A stretch of DNA of 64,000 nt from Asticcacaulis taihuensis (lineage in GTDB: Bacteria; Pseudomonadota; Alphaproteobacteria; Caulobacterales; Caulobacteraceae): assembly GCF_900100255.1 (NCBI RefSeq), contig NZ_FMTS01000003.1, positions 1-64,000 of the forward strand. Reading direction: 5' to 3'. The notes under the pieces were generated by a model. That model was not told the origin of the DNA. It did no database searches and saw only the letters and a program-made list of their open reading frames with translations. This document shows positions 27,820 to 35,769 of this stretch, piece after piece; position 1 is the first letter of the stretch, and each line of letters opens with the position of its first letter. Made by a program: the position numbers and the translations under genes.

Positions 27820-28767
27820 ATGCAGAAGGCATCCGATGTTCTCCGTGTCGAAGGACTCGCCAAGCGCTTTGAGAGCGGCGGCGGGATTGACGCCGTGTCC
27901 ATAAGCGTGGCGCCCGGCAGCATCACCGGTTTTATCGGCATCAATGGCGCGGGCAAGAGCACCACCCTGCGCTGCATCCTGGGGCTGATCACGCCCGATG
28001 CCGGCCGCATCTCCCTTTTCGGCGCCACCGCCACCGCGCAGGCCCGCCGCCGCATCGGTTTCCTGCCCGAAGAACGCGGCCTGTTCCCACGTGACCGCGC
28101 CCGCGACGCCATCGCCTTCCACGCCCGCCTGAAGGGCCTGAGCCAGCGCTCCGCCTATGCCTCCGCCGACTGCCTGCTGGAACGCATCGGTCTGGGCAGC
28201 CGCCTGCGTGACCGCATCGGCGATCTTTCCAAAGGCAATGCCCAGCGCGTGCAGATCCTCTGTGCCCTGGCCCATGCGCCGGACCTGCTGCTGCTTGACG
28301 AACCCTTTTCCGGCCTCGATCCGGTGGCGCAAAGCGAGGTGGTGTCGCTGTTCGCCGAATTCCGCGCCGGCGGCGGAGCCATCCTCTTCTCCACCCACGC
28401 CATGGCCGCGGCGCAAAACCTCTGCGATCGCGTGGTCATACTGGCCAATGGCCGCACCGTCTTTGAAGGCGAACTGGCCGAGGCCGCCGCCGCCAGCCCG
28501 CATGGCGCCGTGGTTGTCACCTCCGATGAGGCGGGTCTGCTCACGGCCGCGCTTGCGGTTGGTGGCGAGGCGCGGCCGATGTCCTCCGCGATCGGCGAGG
28601 CTACTCGCTGGCGTGTTCTGCTGCCGCCGAGCGTCACCCATCCGGTGCTAATGCGCGCCCTGGCCGAACATGCCGTGCCGATCATCGCCTTCGAGCCGAT
28701 CAAGGCCGATCTCGAATCCGCTTTCTGGCAACTGGCCGCGCCGGCAAAGGAAAGACAAGCCGCATGA
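27820..28767 (+). CDS. ABC-2 type exporter ATPase, NatA-like
   Basis: 315 residues. Walker A GINGAGKST (about 44-52), signature LSKGNAQRVQ, Walker B LLLLDEPFSGLDP and switch His in ILFSTHAMAAAQ. It has a C-terminal extension of about 90 residues, as in NatA/YhaQ proteins with a DUF4162-like tail. It energises the membrane partner encoded by the overlapping next gene. The cargo is unknown: sodium, an antibiotic or another hydrophobic compound are options in this family. The pair is inserted between two sections of the pilus cluster but has no evident pilus role. Confidence 0.87.
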   Translation: MQKASDVLRVEGLAKRFESGGGIDAVSISVAPGSITGFIGINGAGKSTTLRCILGLITPDAGRISLFGATATAQARRRIGFLPEERGLFPRDRARDAIAFHARLKGLSQRSAYASADCLLERIGLGSRLRDRIGDLSKGNAQRVQILCALAHAPDLLLLDEPFSGLDPVAQSEVVSLFAEFRAGGGAILFSTHAMAAAQNLCDRVVILANGRTVFEGELAEAAAASPHGAVVVTSDEAGLLTAALAVGGEARPMSSAIGEATRWRVLLPPSVTHPVLMRALAEHAVPIIAFEPIKADLESAFWQLAAPAKERQAA

Positions 28768-29750
28768 CCCCGCCCGTCTGGCTGATCGCCGAGCGCGAAT
28801 TCCGAACCTATGCCGCCACGGCCAGTTTCTGGGTGGCGCTGGCCATCGGGCCGCTGATCCTGGCGGGCATGATGCTGATGACCCACGGCGGCGCGGCGCA
28901 TCCGGCGCCGGCCACGCTCACCCTGTCGACCGAAGCCGATGGCAGCCTGACCGCGCGCTTCAGTGATAATTTTCCGCTCTCCGGCGAAGGCCGCGCCGCC
29001 GTTTTGCGCGACATGGCGAAGGAGGTCCGGCTAAACCCGGCTTTGCGTACCGCTGCGCCTGCGAAACCGGCCATCGATCCGCGCGCCGTTTCGCGCTTCG
29101 TGCTGGTGCTGATGCTTTGGATGACCCTGACCGGGTCGCTCGGCATGTTGCTCAATGCCGTGGTGCGTGAACGCGCCAACCGCGCGCTGGAAAGCCTGCT
29201 GGCCGCCGCTTCGCCGCTCGATATCGTCGGCGGCAAGCTGATCGGCGTCGGCGGGGTGTCCTTGCTGGTGCTGGCAAGCTGGCTCGGCAGCACCTTCCTG
29301 ATGGGCGGATTGATGCCGGCTTCAGGCGGTCTGATCAGCGGCCTGCTGCGCAGCGCGGCCGATCCGCTTTTGCTGGCCCATGCGGCGCTCGTCTATGTGC
29401 TGGGCTTTGCCTTCTATGGCTTCACCACCGTGGCGATCGGCGGGCTGGCGCGTGATAATGCCGATGCGCAAAATCTGGCGCGGCCGATGTTCGCTGTGCT
29501 GCTGGCGGTCTTTTTCGCAGCGTTTGCGGCGGCGGGCGGCGGTCAACTGGATTGGCTGGTCTATGTGCCGCCGTTTACGCCCTTCATGCTGCTGATGCAT
29601 CCGCATTCGCTTTTGGTAGAAATGATCGCGCTGGCCCAACTGGCGGTGGCGACCGCTCTGGCGGCGTGGATGTCGGTCAGCGCCCTGACGCTCAGCGCCC
29701 GCCCGGTATGGCTGGCTGTGCTGGCGCCGAAACGCCGGGCGGTGGGTTAG
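28764..29750 (+). CDS. ABC-2 type exporter permease, NatB-like
   Basis: 328 residues; its ATG overlaps the ATPase stop. The N-terminal helix (about 18-36: TASFWVALAIGPLILAGMMLM) is followed by a periplasmic stretch to about 105 and then five more helices, including RFVLVLMLWMTLTGSLGML and MFAVLLAVFFAAFAAAGG. The topology with a large loop after helix 1 matches NatB/YhaP. It forms the membrane part of the exporter with the preceding gene. Confidence 0.82.
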   Translation: MTPPVWLIAEREFRTYAATASFWVALAIGPLILAGMMLMTHGGAAHPAPATLTLSTEADGSLTARFSDNFPLSGEGRAAVLRDMAKEVRLNPALRTAAPAKPAIDPRAVSRFVLVLMLWMTLTGSLGMLLNAVVRERANRALESLLAAASPLDIVGGKLIGVGGVSLLVLASWLGSTFLMGGLMPASGGLISGLLRSAADPLLLAHAALVYVLGFAFYGFTTVAIGGLARDNADAQNLARPMFAVLLAVFFAAFAAAGGGQLDWLVYVPPFTPFMLLMHPHSLLVEMIALAQLAVATALAAWMSVSALTLSARPVWLAVLAPKRRAVG

Positions 29751-29752
29751 TT

Positions 29753-30040
29753 TTTACCCCTCCAAGAAGGAAGAACCGGGAATAATAAATGCTCCCCACT
29801 TGAGGGGTTTGGCGCCAGCGAAAGTATAGCTTTCGCAAGCCATGGGACCGCGAAGCGGTGGAGGGGTAAGAACTGGCGACAGCGAGCGCGGCTTTACCCC
29901 TCCGTCTCGACGCGCTCCGCTTGCTCGCCACCTCCCCTCCAAGAGGGGAGGATCATGAAGCAAAATCCTCCCCTCTTGGAGGGGAGGTGGCAGCGCGAGG
30001 CCCTTTAGGGCCGGTGTCGCTGACGGAGGGGTAAAAACCG
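29753..30040. repeat. Dispersed palindromic intergenic repeat, copy 3 (two units)
   Basis: Unit a (29753-29870) is the AGCGAAAGTATAGCTTTCGC subtype. Unit b (29893-30040) is a complete inverted pair with the CCTCCCCTC-CAA-GAGGGGAGG hairpin and a final CTGACGGAGGGGTAA. Unit b ends eight bases from the DUF559 gene. Confidence 0.88.
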
Positions 30041-30048
30041 AGGCTGAA

Positions 30049-30417
30049 TTATCCACCCCTTCGTTCCCTGATCCGCGCCTTGGCCAGGTTCAGCATCCCT
30101 TCCACAATATCATCCGGATCATGCAGCACATCAGCAGCCAGAATGCGGACGATCTCCAGACCGCGCGCCTGCATCCAGGCATCTCGCACCTCATCGCGCG
30201 CCGGACGGTTTCCCTGGCCATGCGAGGCGCCGTCGATCTCGATAACCAGCGCGGCTTTGGCGCAGTAAAAGTCAGCGAAATAGGGTCCGATGGGATGTTC
30301 GCGCCGGAAACGCGGTGTGTCCGCGTGTCGGCCCTTGAGGCGCGACCAGATCATCACGGCGGGCAGGGACATGGTCTGGCGCAAATGGCGCCTGAAGTCG
30401 CGGCTGTCGTCGTTCAT
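30049..30417 (-). CDS. DUF559 endonuclease-like protein
   Basis: 122 residues from ATG 30415-30417. The fold is of the Vsr-like restriction-endonuclease type: an N-terminal helical part with MIWSRLKGR, then FRREHPIGPYFADFYC, VIEIDGASHG and ARDEVRDAWMQARGLEIVRI. The spaced D in FADF, E-x-D in IEIDG and the downstream conserved residues fit a PD-(D/E)XK catalytic site. The function of DUF559 proteins is not established. It is transcribed against its neighbours and bracketed on both sides by the dispersed repeat family, which suggests a repeat-associated or mobile cassette. Confidence 0.8.
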   Translation of the reverse strand: MNDDSRDFRRHLRQTMSLPAVMIWSRLKGRHADTPRFRREHPIGPYFADFYCAKAALVIEIDGASHGQGNRPARDEVRDAWMQARGLEIVRILAADVLHDPDDIVEGMLNLAKARIRERRGG

Positions 30418-30473
30418 TGTGTTCCCCCCTGTGATGACAGGGTGTAAGAAATTGACTGGAGAGGCAACGAAAA

Positions 30474-30774
30474 AATCCTCCCCTCTTGGAGGGGAGGGGG
30501 ACCAGAAGTGGTGGAGGGGTAAGAACCGGTATTTGGAGCATGTGGTTTTTACCCCTCCGTCAGCGACACCAGCCCTTCGGGCTTCGCGCTGACACCTCCC
30601 CTCCAAGAGGGGAGGATCAAGAGCCCAAAATCCTCTCCTCTTGGAGGGGAGGGGGACCACGAAGTGGTGGAGGGGTAAGAAGCCGGCGTTTGGAGCATGT
30701 GGCTCTACCCCTCCGTCAGTGACACCGGCTCTACGAGCCTCGCACTGACACCTCCCCTTGAAAAGGGGAGGATT
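30474..30774. repeat. Dispersed palindromic intergenic repeat, copy 4 (tandem, 155-bp period)
   Basis: Two tandem units start at 30474 and 30629. Each consists of an AATCCTC...GGAGGGG arm, GTGGTGGAGGGGTAAGAA, TTTGGAGCATGTGG and a CCCCTCCGTCAG arm with the GGGGAGGAT hairpin. It flanks the DUF559 gene start. The remaining 30775-31020 sequence is AT-rich and non-coding. Confidence 0.88.
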
Positions 30775-31022
30775 CGTAACCTGGTATTATTTAACCATAC
30801 CCCTCAGGTTGTAAATTCGCGCATAACGCGGTTCGACCATCCGAAATGCGAACGCATCTCAGTTTTGGGCGGACAGTGTGTCTTTTTGCAAAACTTTGCA
30901 GTCGTTTCCACAAACGCTTTAATTTCTTAATATTATAAAATGTTAAAGAAATGATTGTGGTTAATTTTAGCGCGTTCGGAGAGTAGTTCTCAATAAAAAC
31001 GCACCAAACGGGAAATACTTAC

Positions 31023-31076
31023 TTAAAGTAGACTAAAATGACCGTTAACCATCTATTTACGTTTACAAATGTTTAA
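31023..31076. promoter_or_regulatory. Three CtrA-like boxes upstream of pilA
   Basis: TTAA-N7-TAAA (31023-31037), TTAA-N7-TTTA (31045-31059) and TTTA-N7-TTAA (31062-31076). Each is one base off the CtrA consensus, and they are evenly spaced. They lie 119-172 bases before the pilin start. CtrA drives pilA in Caulobacter, which is known; its action here is inferred. Confidence 0.6.
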
Positions 31077-31079
31077 CTT

Positions 31080-31088
31080 TGTGGATAA
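31080..31088. promoter_or_regulatory. DnaA box between the CtrA boxes and pilA
   Basis: TGTGGATAA, a perfect reverse complement of the DnaA box TTATCCACA. A single 9-mer can occur by chance. Confidence 0.4.
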
Positions 31089-31194
31089 CTTTGTTCTCAG
31101 GTGCGGGGCTGGGGACCTTCCCGACAACACACCTTGAAACAGCGCTTTTGCTCCAACCGGGGTGGGCGCCCCAGTCAAAATGAAGGGAACTGTC

Positions 31195-31374
31195 ATGTCC
31201 AAGTTTGTAACATCTTTTCTGAAAGACGAATCCGGCGCCTCGGCGGCCGAATATGTGCTGATCCTGGCCCTCGTCGGCCTGGCCATCGTTCTCGGCGCGA
31301 CCGCGCTGGGCGGCGCTCTTAATAAGGCGATGGACGACACGGCAACCAAAATTGGTGATGCTGTACCAGCCTAA
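31195..31374 (+). CDS. pilA: Flp/PilA major pilin
   Basis: 59 residues from ATG 31195-31197. Basic leader MSKFVTSFLKDESG, then SAAEYVLILALVGLAIVLGA: the Gly before ASAAEY, the Glu and the hydrophobic helix are the Flp pilin processing and assembly signature. It has the usual length of the family. The gene has its own promoter region with CtrA-like boxes and is followed by a hairpin, so it is probably made in excess over the assembly proteins. The prepilin peptidase needed to process it lies elsewhere. Confidence 0.93.
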   Translation: MSKFVTSFLKDESGASAAEYVLILALVGLAIVLGATALGGALNKAMDDTATKIGDAVPA

Positions 31375-31382
31375 CTTTAAAC

Positions 31383-31414
31383 TGCGCCACTTGATCTCAG
31401 TATCAGGTGGCGCA
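31383..31414 (+). terminator. Hairpin after pilA
   Basis: TGCGCCAC (31383-31390) pairs with GTGGCGCA (31407-31414), extended by TTGAT/ATCAG. Only a short T-containing stretch follows, so it may be a partial terminator or an mRNA stabiliser between pilA and cpaB. Confidence 0.55.
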
Positions 31415-31494
31415 TTACTTGCATAACCCAGTTATCGATACAGTAAAAAGCCACCGCGACACCCATAAGTCCGCGGTAACGGGGATGTTTTGCC

Positions 31495-32355
31495 ATGAAT
31501 ATGCGTACCGTCGCCACCTTCGCCATCGCCATCCTGCTCGGCCTCATCGCCGTTATTGTCGTGCGCGGGCTTTTGCTGACCAAGAAACCTTCCGGCGGAG
31601 AGGCCCTGGCCGCCGCCAATACCACCCAGGTGGTGGTCGCCGCTGTGCCGCTGGCGCGCGGGGCCGAACTGAAGCCGGCCATGCTGAAAATCGTCAGCTA
31701 TCCGAAGGATGGCGTGCCCGCCAATGCCTTTGCCTCTGTTGAACAAATCGCGCCGCAAAATGGCCAGCCGCGCATCGTCATCCGCGATATCGCCGCCAAT
31801 GAACCCGTGCTGCCATCCAAGATCAGCGGCGCCGGCGGCAAGACCAATCTTTCCGGCGAACTGACGCCGGGTATGCGCGCCATCAGCGTGAAATCGAGCG
31901 ATGTCGCCGGCGTCGGCGGGTTCGTCCTGCCGGGCGACCGGGTCGATATCCTGATCACGCGCTCCATCGGCAGCAATAATGACACCAGCAGCATTACGCA
32001 GGTTCTGGCCGAAAACGCCCTTGTGTTGGGCGTCGATCAGACCAGCGACCAGGAAACCGACAAGCCGGTCGTCGCCAAGGCGGTGACGGTCGAGGTGTCG
32101 CCCGATCAGGCGCAGGCCATTTCGCTGGCCCAGAGCGTGGGCGAGGTGACCCTGGCCCTGCGCTCGATCTCGGATGATGCCGCCCTGACCCGCAAGGTGA
32201 CAACGATCGCCGATCTCAGCGGCCCGCGTCCGGCGGCCGTGGGCCGTCCGCGCCCCGTGCATGTGGTGCGCAAGGCGGCGGGACCGAGCAACAGCACGGA
32301 AGTGCGGGTGACAAGAGGTGTGGATACGGCCGGTTATACGGTGGGGACGAATTGA
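31495..32355 (+). CDS. cpaB: Flp pilus assembly protein CpaB/RcpC
   Basis: 286 residues. An N-terminal membrane helix (VATFAIAILLGLIAVIVV) anchors a periplasmic SAF-like domain (VVVAAVPLARGAELKPAML) and the RcpC domain (GMRAISVKSSDVAGVGGFVLPGDRVDILITR). It links the inner-membrane machinery with the outer-membrane secretin and is thought to act through the cell wall. It follows pilA by 120 bases and precedes cpaC. Confidence 0.9.
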   Translation: MNMRTVATFAIAILLGLIAVIVVRGLLLTKKPSGGEALAAANTTQVVVAAVPLARGAELKPAMLKIVSYPKDGVPANAFASVEQIAPQNGQPRIVIRDIAANEPVLPSKISGAGGKTNLSGELTPGMRAISVKSSDVAGVGGFVLPGDRVDILITRSIGSNNDTSSITQVLAENALVLGVDQTSDQETDKPVVAKAVTVEVSPDQAQAISLAQSVGEVTLALRSISDDAALTRKVTTIADLSGPRPAAVGRPRPVHVVRKAAGPSNSTEVRVTRGVDTAGYTVGTN

Positions 32356-32360
32356 GTTTT

Positions 32361-32400
32361 CGGGGGCGGAGTGTGGAGGGGTAATACCGGCGGTGGCCAT
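32361..32400. repeat. Short remnant of the dispersed repeat
   Basis: Only the GGAGGGGTAATACCGG end of the repeat family is recognisable, between cpaB and cpaC. Probably a decayed copy. Confidence 0.4.
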
Positions 32401-32463
32401 CTATCCCCTCCAGCGCCAGGGATATGAAAAAAGTAAAGCATACCGGAGTGGCCTTAAGGGAAT

Positions 32464-33906
32464 ATGGTGATGAAGAAGACATCTATAAGATCGGCGCTAC
32501 CGGCAGCCCTGCTGCTGTGCTCGGCCCTGACCGCGCCGCTAATGGCGACATCCGTCCGCGCCGAAGAGACCGCGCCCGGCACCGCCTCGGCCTTTGCCAG
32601 CGAAATCGTGGTGGCGGCCGGCAAGTCGCAGGTGGTGGCGCTGCCCGCGCCCTATACCGATGTCATGGTCGCCGATCCGAAGGTGGCCGATGTGCTGCCG
32701 CTCAGCAACCGCTCCATCTATGTCGTCGGCAAGACGATGGGCTCAACGGCGATCACCGTCTACGGACCGGGCAAGAAGCTGATCTCGGCGGCCAATGTGG
32801 TGGTCGGGGCCGATATTGAGAGCCTGAAGACGCGCCTGCACGACGTGCTGCCCAATGAGCAGGATATCGCCGTGCGCGCCGCCAACCAGTCGATTGTCCT
32901 GTCGGGCACGGTCAGTTCGCCGGTGGCGCTGGGCCAGGTGCTTTCGCTGGCCGAATCCTACGCGCCGCAGAAGGTGGTCAATATGCTGGGCGTCCAGGGC
33001 ACGCAGCAGGTCATGCTGTCGGTGCGCTTTGTTGAGATGCAGCGCTCGACCGCTAAGGATTTGCAGCTCAACCTGCGCACGGTTTCGACCGGCGGCGATC
33101 CGGCCTTTGGCATCAATACCGGCGATACGATCAACGGCAATACCAACGTCCTGAGCAACCTGTTCGGCGAGGCCACAGCGCGTCTCAGTCGCGGCGCCGA
33201 CGGACTGGAACTGTTGTTCGATGCGCTGGAAACCAAGGGCCTTGTCAAGACCCTGGCCGAGCCGACCCTGGTGGCCATGTCGGGCGATACGGCCAGTTTC
33301 CTGGCGGGCGGCGAATTCCCGATTCCGGTGTCGCAATCCAACAGCGGCGGCACGACGCCGACCATCACCATAGAATACAAGCAGTTCGGCGTGGCGCTGG
33401 GCTTTACCCCGACCATCCTCAAGGACGGACTGGTCAATCTGGAGGTCAATCCGGAGGTTTCGGCCATCGACCCGACCGTCTCGGTCAGCCTGGGCGATAT
33501 CAAGGTGCCGGGCATCAAGGTGCGCCGCGCCCATACCACGGTGGAACTGCGCGACGGTGAATCCTTCACCATCGCCGGCCTGCTCAAGGAAGATTATCAG
33601 AGCCAGATCCGCCAGTTTCCGTTTGTCGGCGACATACCGGTTCTGGGAGCGTTGTTCCGCTCCAATGGCTATCAGCGCAATGAATCCGAACTGGTGATCG
33701 TGGTCACGCCGCATCTGGTTTCACCGCGCCGCGGGCCGGTAGCCGAACCGGGGCAGGGCTTCGTGCCGCCGTCTGACCTGGAACTGTTCATGCTCGGCAA
33801 GTTGCAGGGCCAGAAGGACGGTGCCTCCGCCACCGATCAAGCGCTGATCGCCGCTGACCCGACCAAGGGCGGCATAGACGGAAAGCACGGCCATGTCCTC
33901 TATTAA
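32464..33906 (+). CDS. cpaC: Flp pilus outer-membrane secretin CpaC/RcpA
   Basis: 480 residues from ATG 32464; a second ATG at 32470 is better spaced from AAGGGA. Signal peptide (hydrophobic 12-30, ending VRAEE). The N-terminal domain contains VVALPAPYTDVMVADPKVAD and SIYVVGKTMGSTAITV. A BON-like domain (ALGQVLSLAESYAPQKVVN) follows, then the secretin core (LVAMSGDTASFLAGGEFPIP, VELRDGESFTIAGLL, ESELVIVVTPHLVSPRR). It forms the outer-membrane channel for the pilus. The stop overlaps upstream sequence of the lipoprotein gene by none, leaving 19 bases. Confidence 0.92.
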   Translation: MVMKKTSIRSALPAALLLCSALTAPLMATSVRAEETAPGTASAFASEIVVAAGKSQVVALPAPYTDVMVADPKVADVLPLSNRSIYVVGKTMGSTAITVYGPGKKLISAANVVVGADIESLKTRLHDVLPNEQDIAVRAANQSIVLSGTVSSPVALGQVLSLAESYAPQKVVNMLGVQGTQQVMLSVRFVEMQRSTAKDLQLNLRTVSTGGDPAFGINTGDTINGNTNVLSNLFGEATARLSRGADGLELLFDALETKGLVKTLAEPTLVAMSGDTASFLAGGEFPIPVSQSNSGGTTPTITIEYKQFGVALGFTPTILKDGLVNLEVNPEVSAIDPTVSVSLGDIKVPGIKVRRAHTTVELRDGESFTIAGLLKEDYQSQIRQFPFVGDIPVLGALFRSNGYQRNESELVIVVTPHLVSPRRGPVAEPGQGFVPPSDLELFMLGKLQGQKDGASATDQALIAADPTKGGIDGKHGHVLY

Positions 33907-33925
33907 TCTCAGCAAGGAGCGCGTC

Positions 33926-34207
33926 ATGTTCTCTCTGAAACTCCTGCCGGCTCTGGGGCTTTTGGCGGCTCTGGCGGGGTGCGCCACCGCGCCCGAACAT
34001 CTCAGTGCCGATTACGGCCAGGCGCTGAAACAGGATATCGCCGCCCAGATCGCCGATCCGGACGCGGTCTATGCCGGCGATCCGGCGCCGGGCAGTGACG
34101 GCAGCCGTGTCGGTCTGGCGCAGGAACGCTACAAGACCGGCAAGGTGATCGCGCCGGTGGCGGTGGCCTCCAAGATCGGGGCTTCAGGGGCGGCGCAGGC
34201 GCAGTAG
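33926..34207 (+). CDS. Small lipoprotein in the CpaD position
   Basis: 93 residues from ATG 33926, with ribosome site AAGGAG. The leader MFSLKLLPALGLLAALAGCA has a lipobox (LAGC, Cys about 19). The rest is short and without recognisable domain; it contains LSADYGQALKQDIAAQIADP, which resembles the start of CpaD-type proteins. Usual CpaD proteins are around 200 residues, so this is a strongly reduced version or a separate lipoprotein such as a pilotin for the secretin. It is followed by a repeat copy. Confidence 0.65.
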   Translation: MFSLKLLPALGLLAALAGCATAPEHLSADYGQALKQDIAAQIADPDAVYAGDPAPGSDGSRVGLAQERYKTGKVIAPVAVASKIGASGAAQAQ

Positions 34208-34217
34208 GGGGCAGGCA

Positions 34218-34472
34218 TTTACCCCTCCGTCAGCGACACTGGCCCTGAAGGGCCTCGCGCTGACACCTCCCCTTAAAAAGGGGAGGATTAGGGAATAAAA
34301 TCCTCCCCTCTTGGAGGGGTTTGGCGCCAGCGAAAGTACAGCTTTCGCAAGCCATGGGCGAGCAAGCGCAGCGCGTCGAGACGGAGGGGTAATAACCGGT
34401 GGCGGGATGCGTGACCCTTACCCCTCCGTCACGGACTTCGCCGCGACACCTCCCCTGCAACAGGGGAGGATC
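34218..34472. repeat. Dispersed palindromic intergenic repeat, copy 5 (two units)
   Basis: Unit 1 (34218-34400) combines the CCCCTCCGTCAGCGACAC arm, two hairpins and the AGCGAAAGTACAGCTTTCGC subtype. Unit 2 (34417-34472) is a short hairpin unit. It splits the lipoprotein gene from cpaE. The remaining sequence to 34569 shows nothing else. Confidence 0.87.
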
Positions 34473-34569
34473 AAGTAAACTCTACCGGCTCTGGCCTTCG
34501 GGTTGCAGCCGAAAAACACAGTTCTTCTTCGTGTCCCGTAACGGTACGCAAAACAGGTTTCACTATCAG

Positions 34570-35769
34570 ATGGTCGATCTTCCCAGAGCCTTTCGTGTCC
34601 TTGGTCTTAAGGCCGCCAGCAGCGAGCGGCCCCAGGAGGCGCGCCGCGTTGGGGTGATCCAGGATGCGATCGGCGGGACGGAGCGGCTTGAGTCCCTGGG
34701 CGCTCTGTTTCCGCAGGTGCTGTTTGAAACGCTCGGCCGGACCTGGCCGGAGCGTCCGGATGGCGGGCTGGATATTCTGATTGTCGGGGTTGATGCGGCG
34801 GACCCGAAAGATGTCGAGGCCGCCATCCGCCGGCTCGGCGCCGCACAGGGGGCGAGGACCGTCATCGTCCTGCGCGGCGCCGATGTCGCCACCACGCGCG
34901 CCCTGATGCGGGCCGGCGCCGCCGATGTGTTGCCGACGCCGGTGAGCGAACCGGCCCTGGCGTTGTGCCTCGAACGGCTTCTGGAAGCGGAACCGGCCGC
35001 CGGCAGCGGTGGCCGCCGCAGCGGACAGGTGGTGGCCCTGTTGAAGGCCGGTGGCGGCGTCGGGGCCACGGCGTTGGGCGTGCAGATGGCCATCATGCTG
35101 GCCGGTAAAGGAAAAGGCGAGGTCTGTTTCGCCGATCTTGACTTGCAATTTGGCGCCGCCGGCGTCCATTTCGATCTCAATGACGCCGTGACAGTGTCGG
35201 ATTGCCTGGGCACCGGGGCCGAAACGCCGTTCGCCACGGCTCTGGCCAGGCATCGGTCCGGTGCGCGTCTGCTGGCCGCGCCGCGCGAAATCCTGCCGCT
35301 GGAGGCGCTCAACCCCGATATGGTGGACGGCCTGCTGAGCGGCCTGCGCCGTGATTTCGCGCTGACCCTTGTGGATCTGCCCGCCGTCTGGACGGCCTGG
35401 TCGAACCAGGTGCTGCAACAGGCGGATCATATCGTGCTGGTGACCCATCTGTCGGTGGCGCACATCCATCTGGTCAAGCGCCAACTGCGCTTTATCGCCT
35501 CGCAGCGGCTGGAGGAGCGTCCGCTGACGCTCGTTTGCAACGCGGCCTCGCCGGAGCAACTGGCCTCGGTGCCGCTGAAGGTGGCTGAAAAGGGGCTGGG
35601 ACGCGCGTTTGATGTCGTCATCCCCGAAGACCGCAAGACCATGATCGCGGCGCTGAACGAGGGAGTGGAACTGTCCGCCATCCGTCGCGGCACGCCACTG
35701 GAAAAGGCAATTACTGAACTGGCCGGCAAGGTGGGGGCACCGGCCCTGGCAGCAGGGAGTGCGAGATGA
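34570..35769 (+). CDS. cpaE: Flp pilus localisation ATPase CpaE/TadZ
   Basis: 399 residues from ATG 34570; an in-frame extension to 34399 would run through the repeat and has no protein character. The N-terminal receiver-like domain has [13 protein letters not shown] and [15 protein letters not shown] MinD/ParA-like ATPase follows with a deviant Walker A ([20 protein letters not shown], lacking the usual GKT) and [12 protein letters not shown]. CpaE guides the pilus machinery to the cell pole. The degenerate P-loop is common in this family. It overlaps cpaF as ATGA. Confidence 0.88.
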   Translation: MVDLPRAFRVLGLKAASSERPQEARRVGVIQDAIGGTERLESLGALFPQVLFETLGRTWPERPDGGLDILIVGVDAADPKDVEAAIRRLGAAQGARTVIVLRGADVATTRALMRAGAADVLPTPVSEPALALCLERLLEAEPAAGSGGRRSGQVVALLKAGGGVGATALGVQMAIMLAGKGKGEVCFADLDLQFGAAGVHFDLNDAVTVSDCLGTGAETPFATALARHRSGARLLAAPREILPLEALNPDMVDGLLSGLRRDFALTLVDLPAVWTAWSNQVLQQADHIVLVTHLSVAHIHLVKRQLRFIASQRLEERPLTLVCNAASPEQLASVPLKVAEKGLGRAFDVVIPEDRKTMIAALNEGVELSAIRRGTPLEKAITELAGKVGAPALAAGSAR

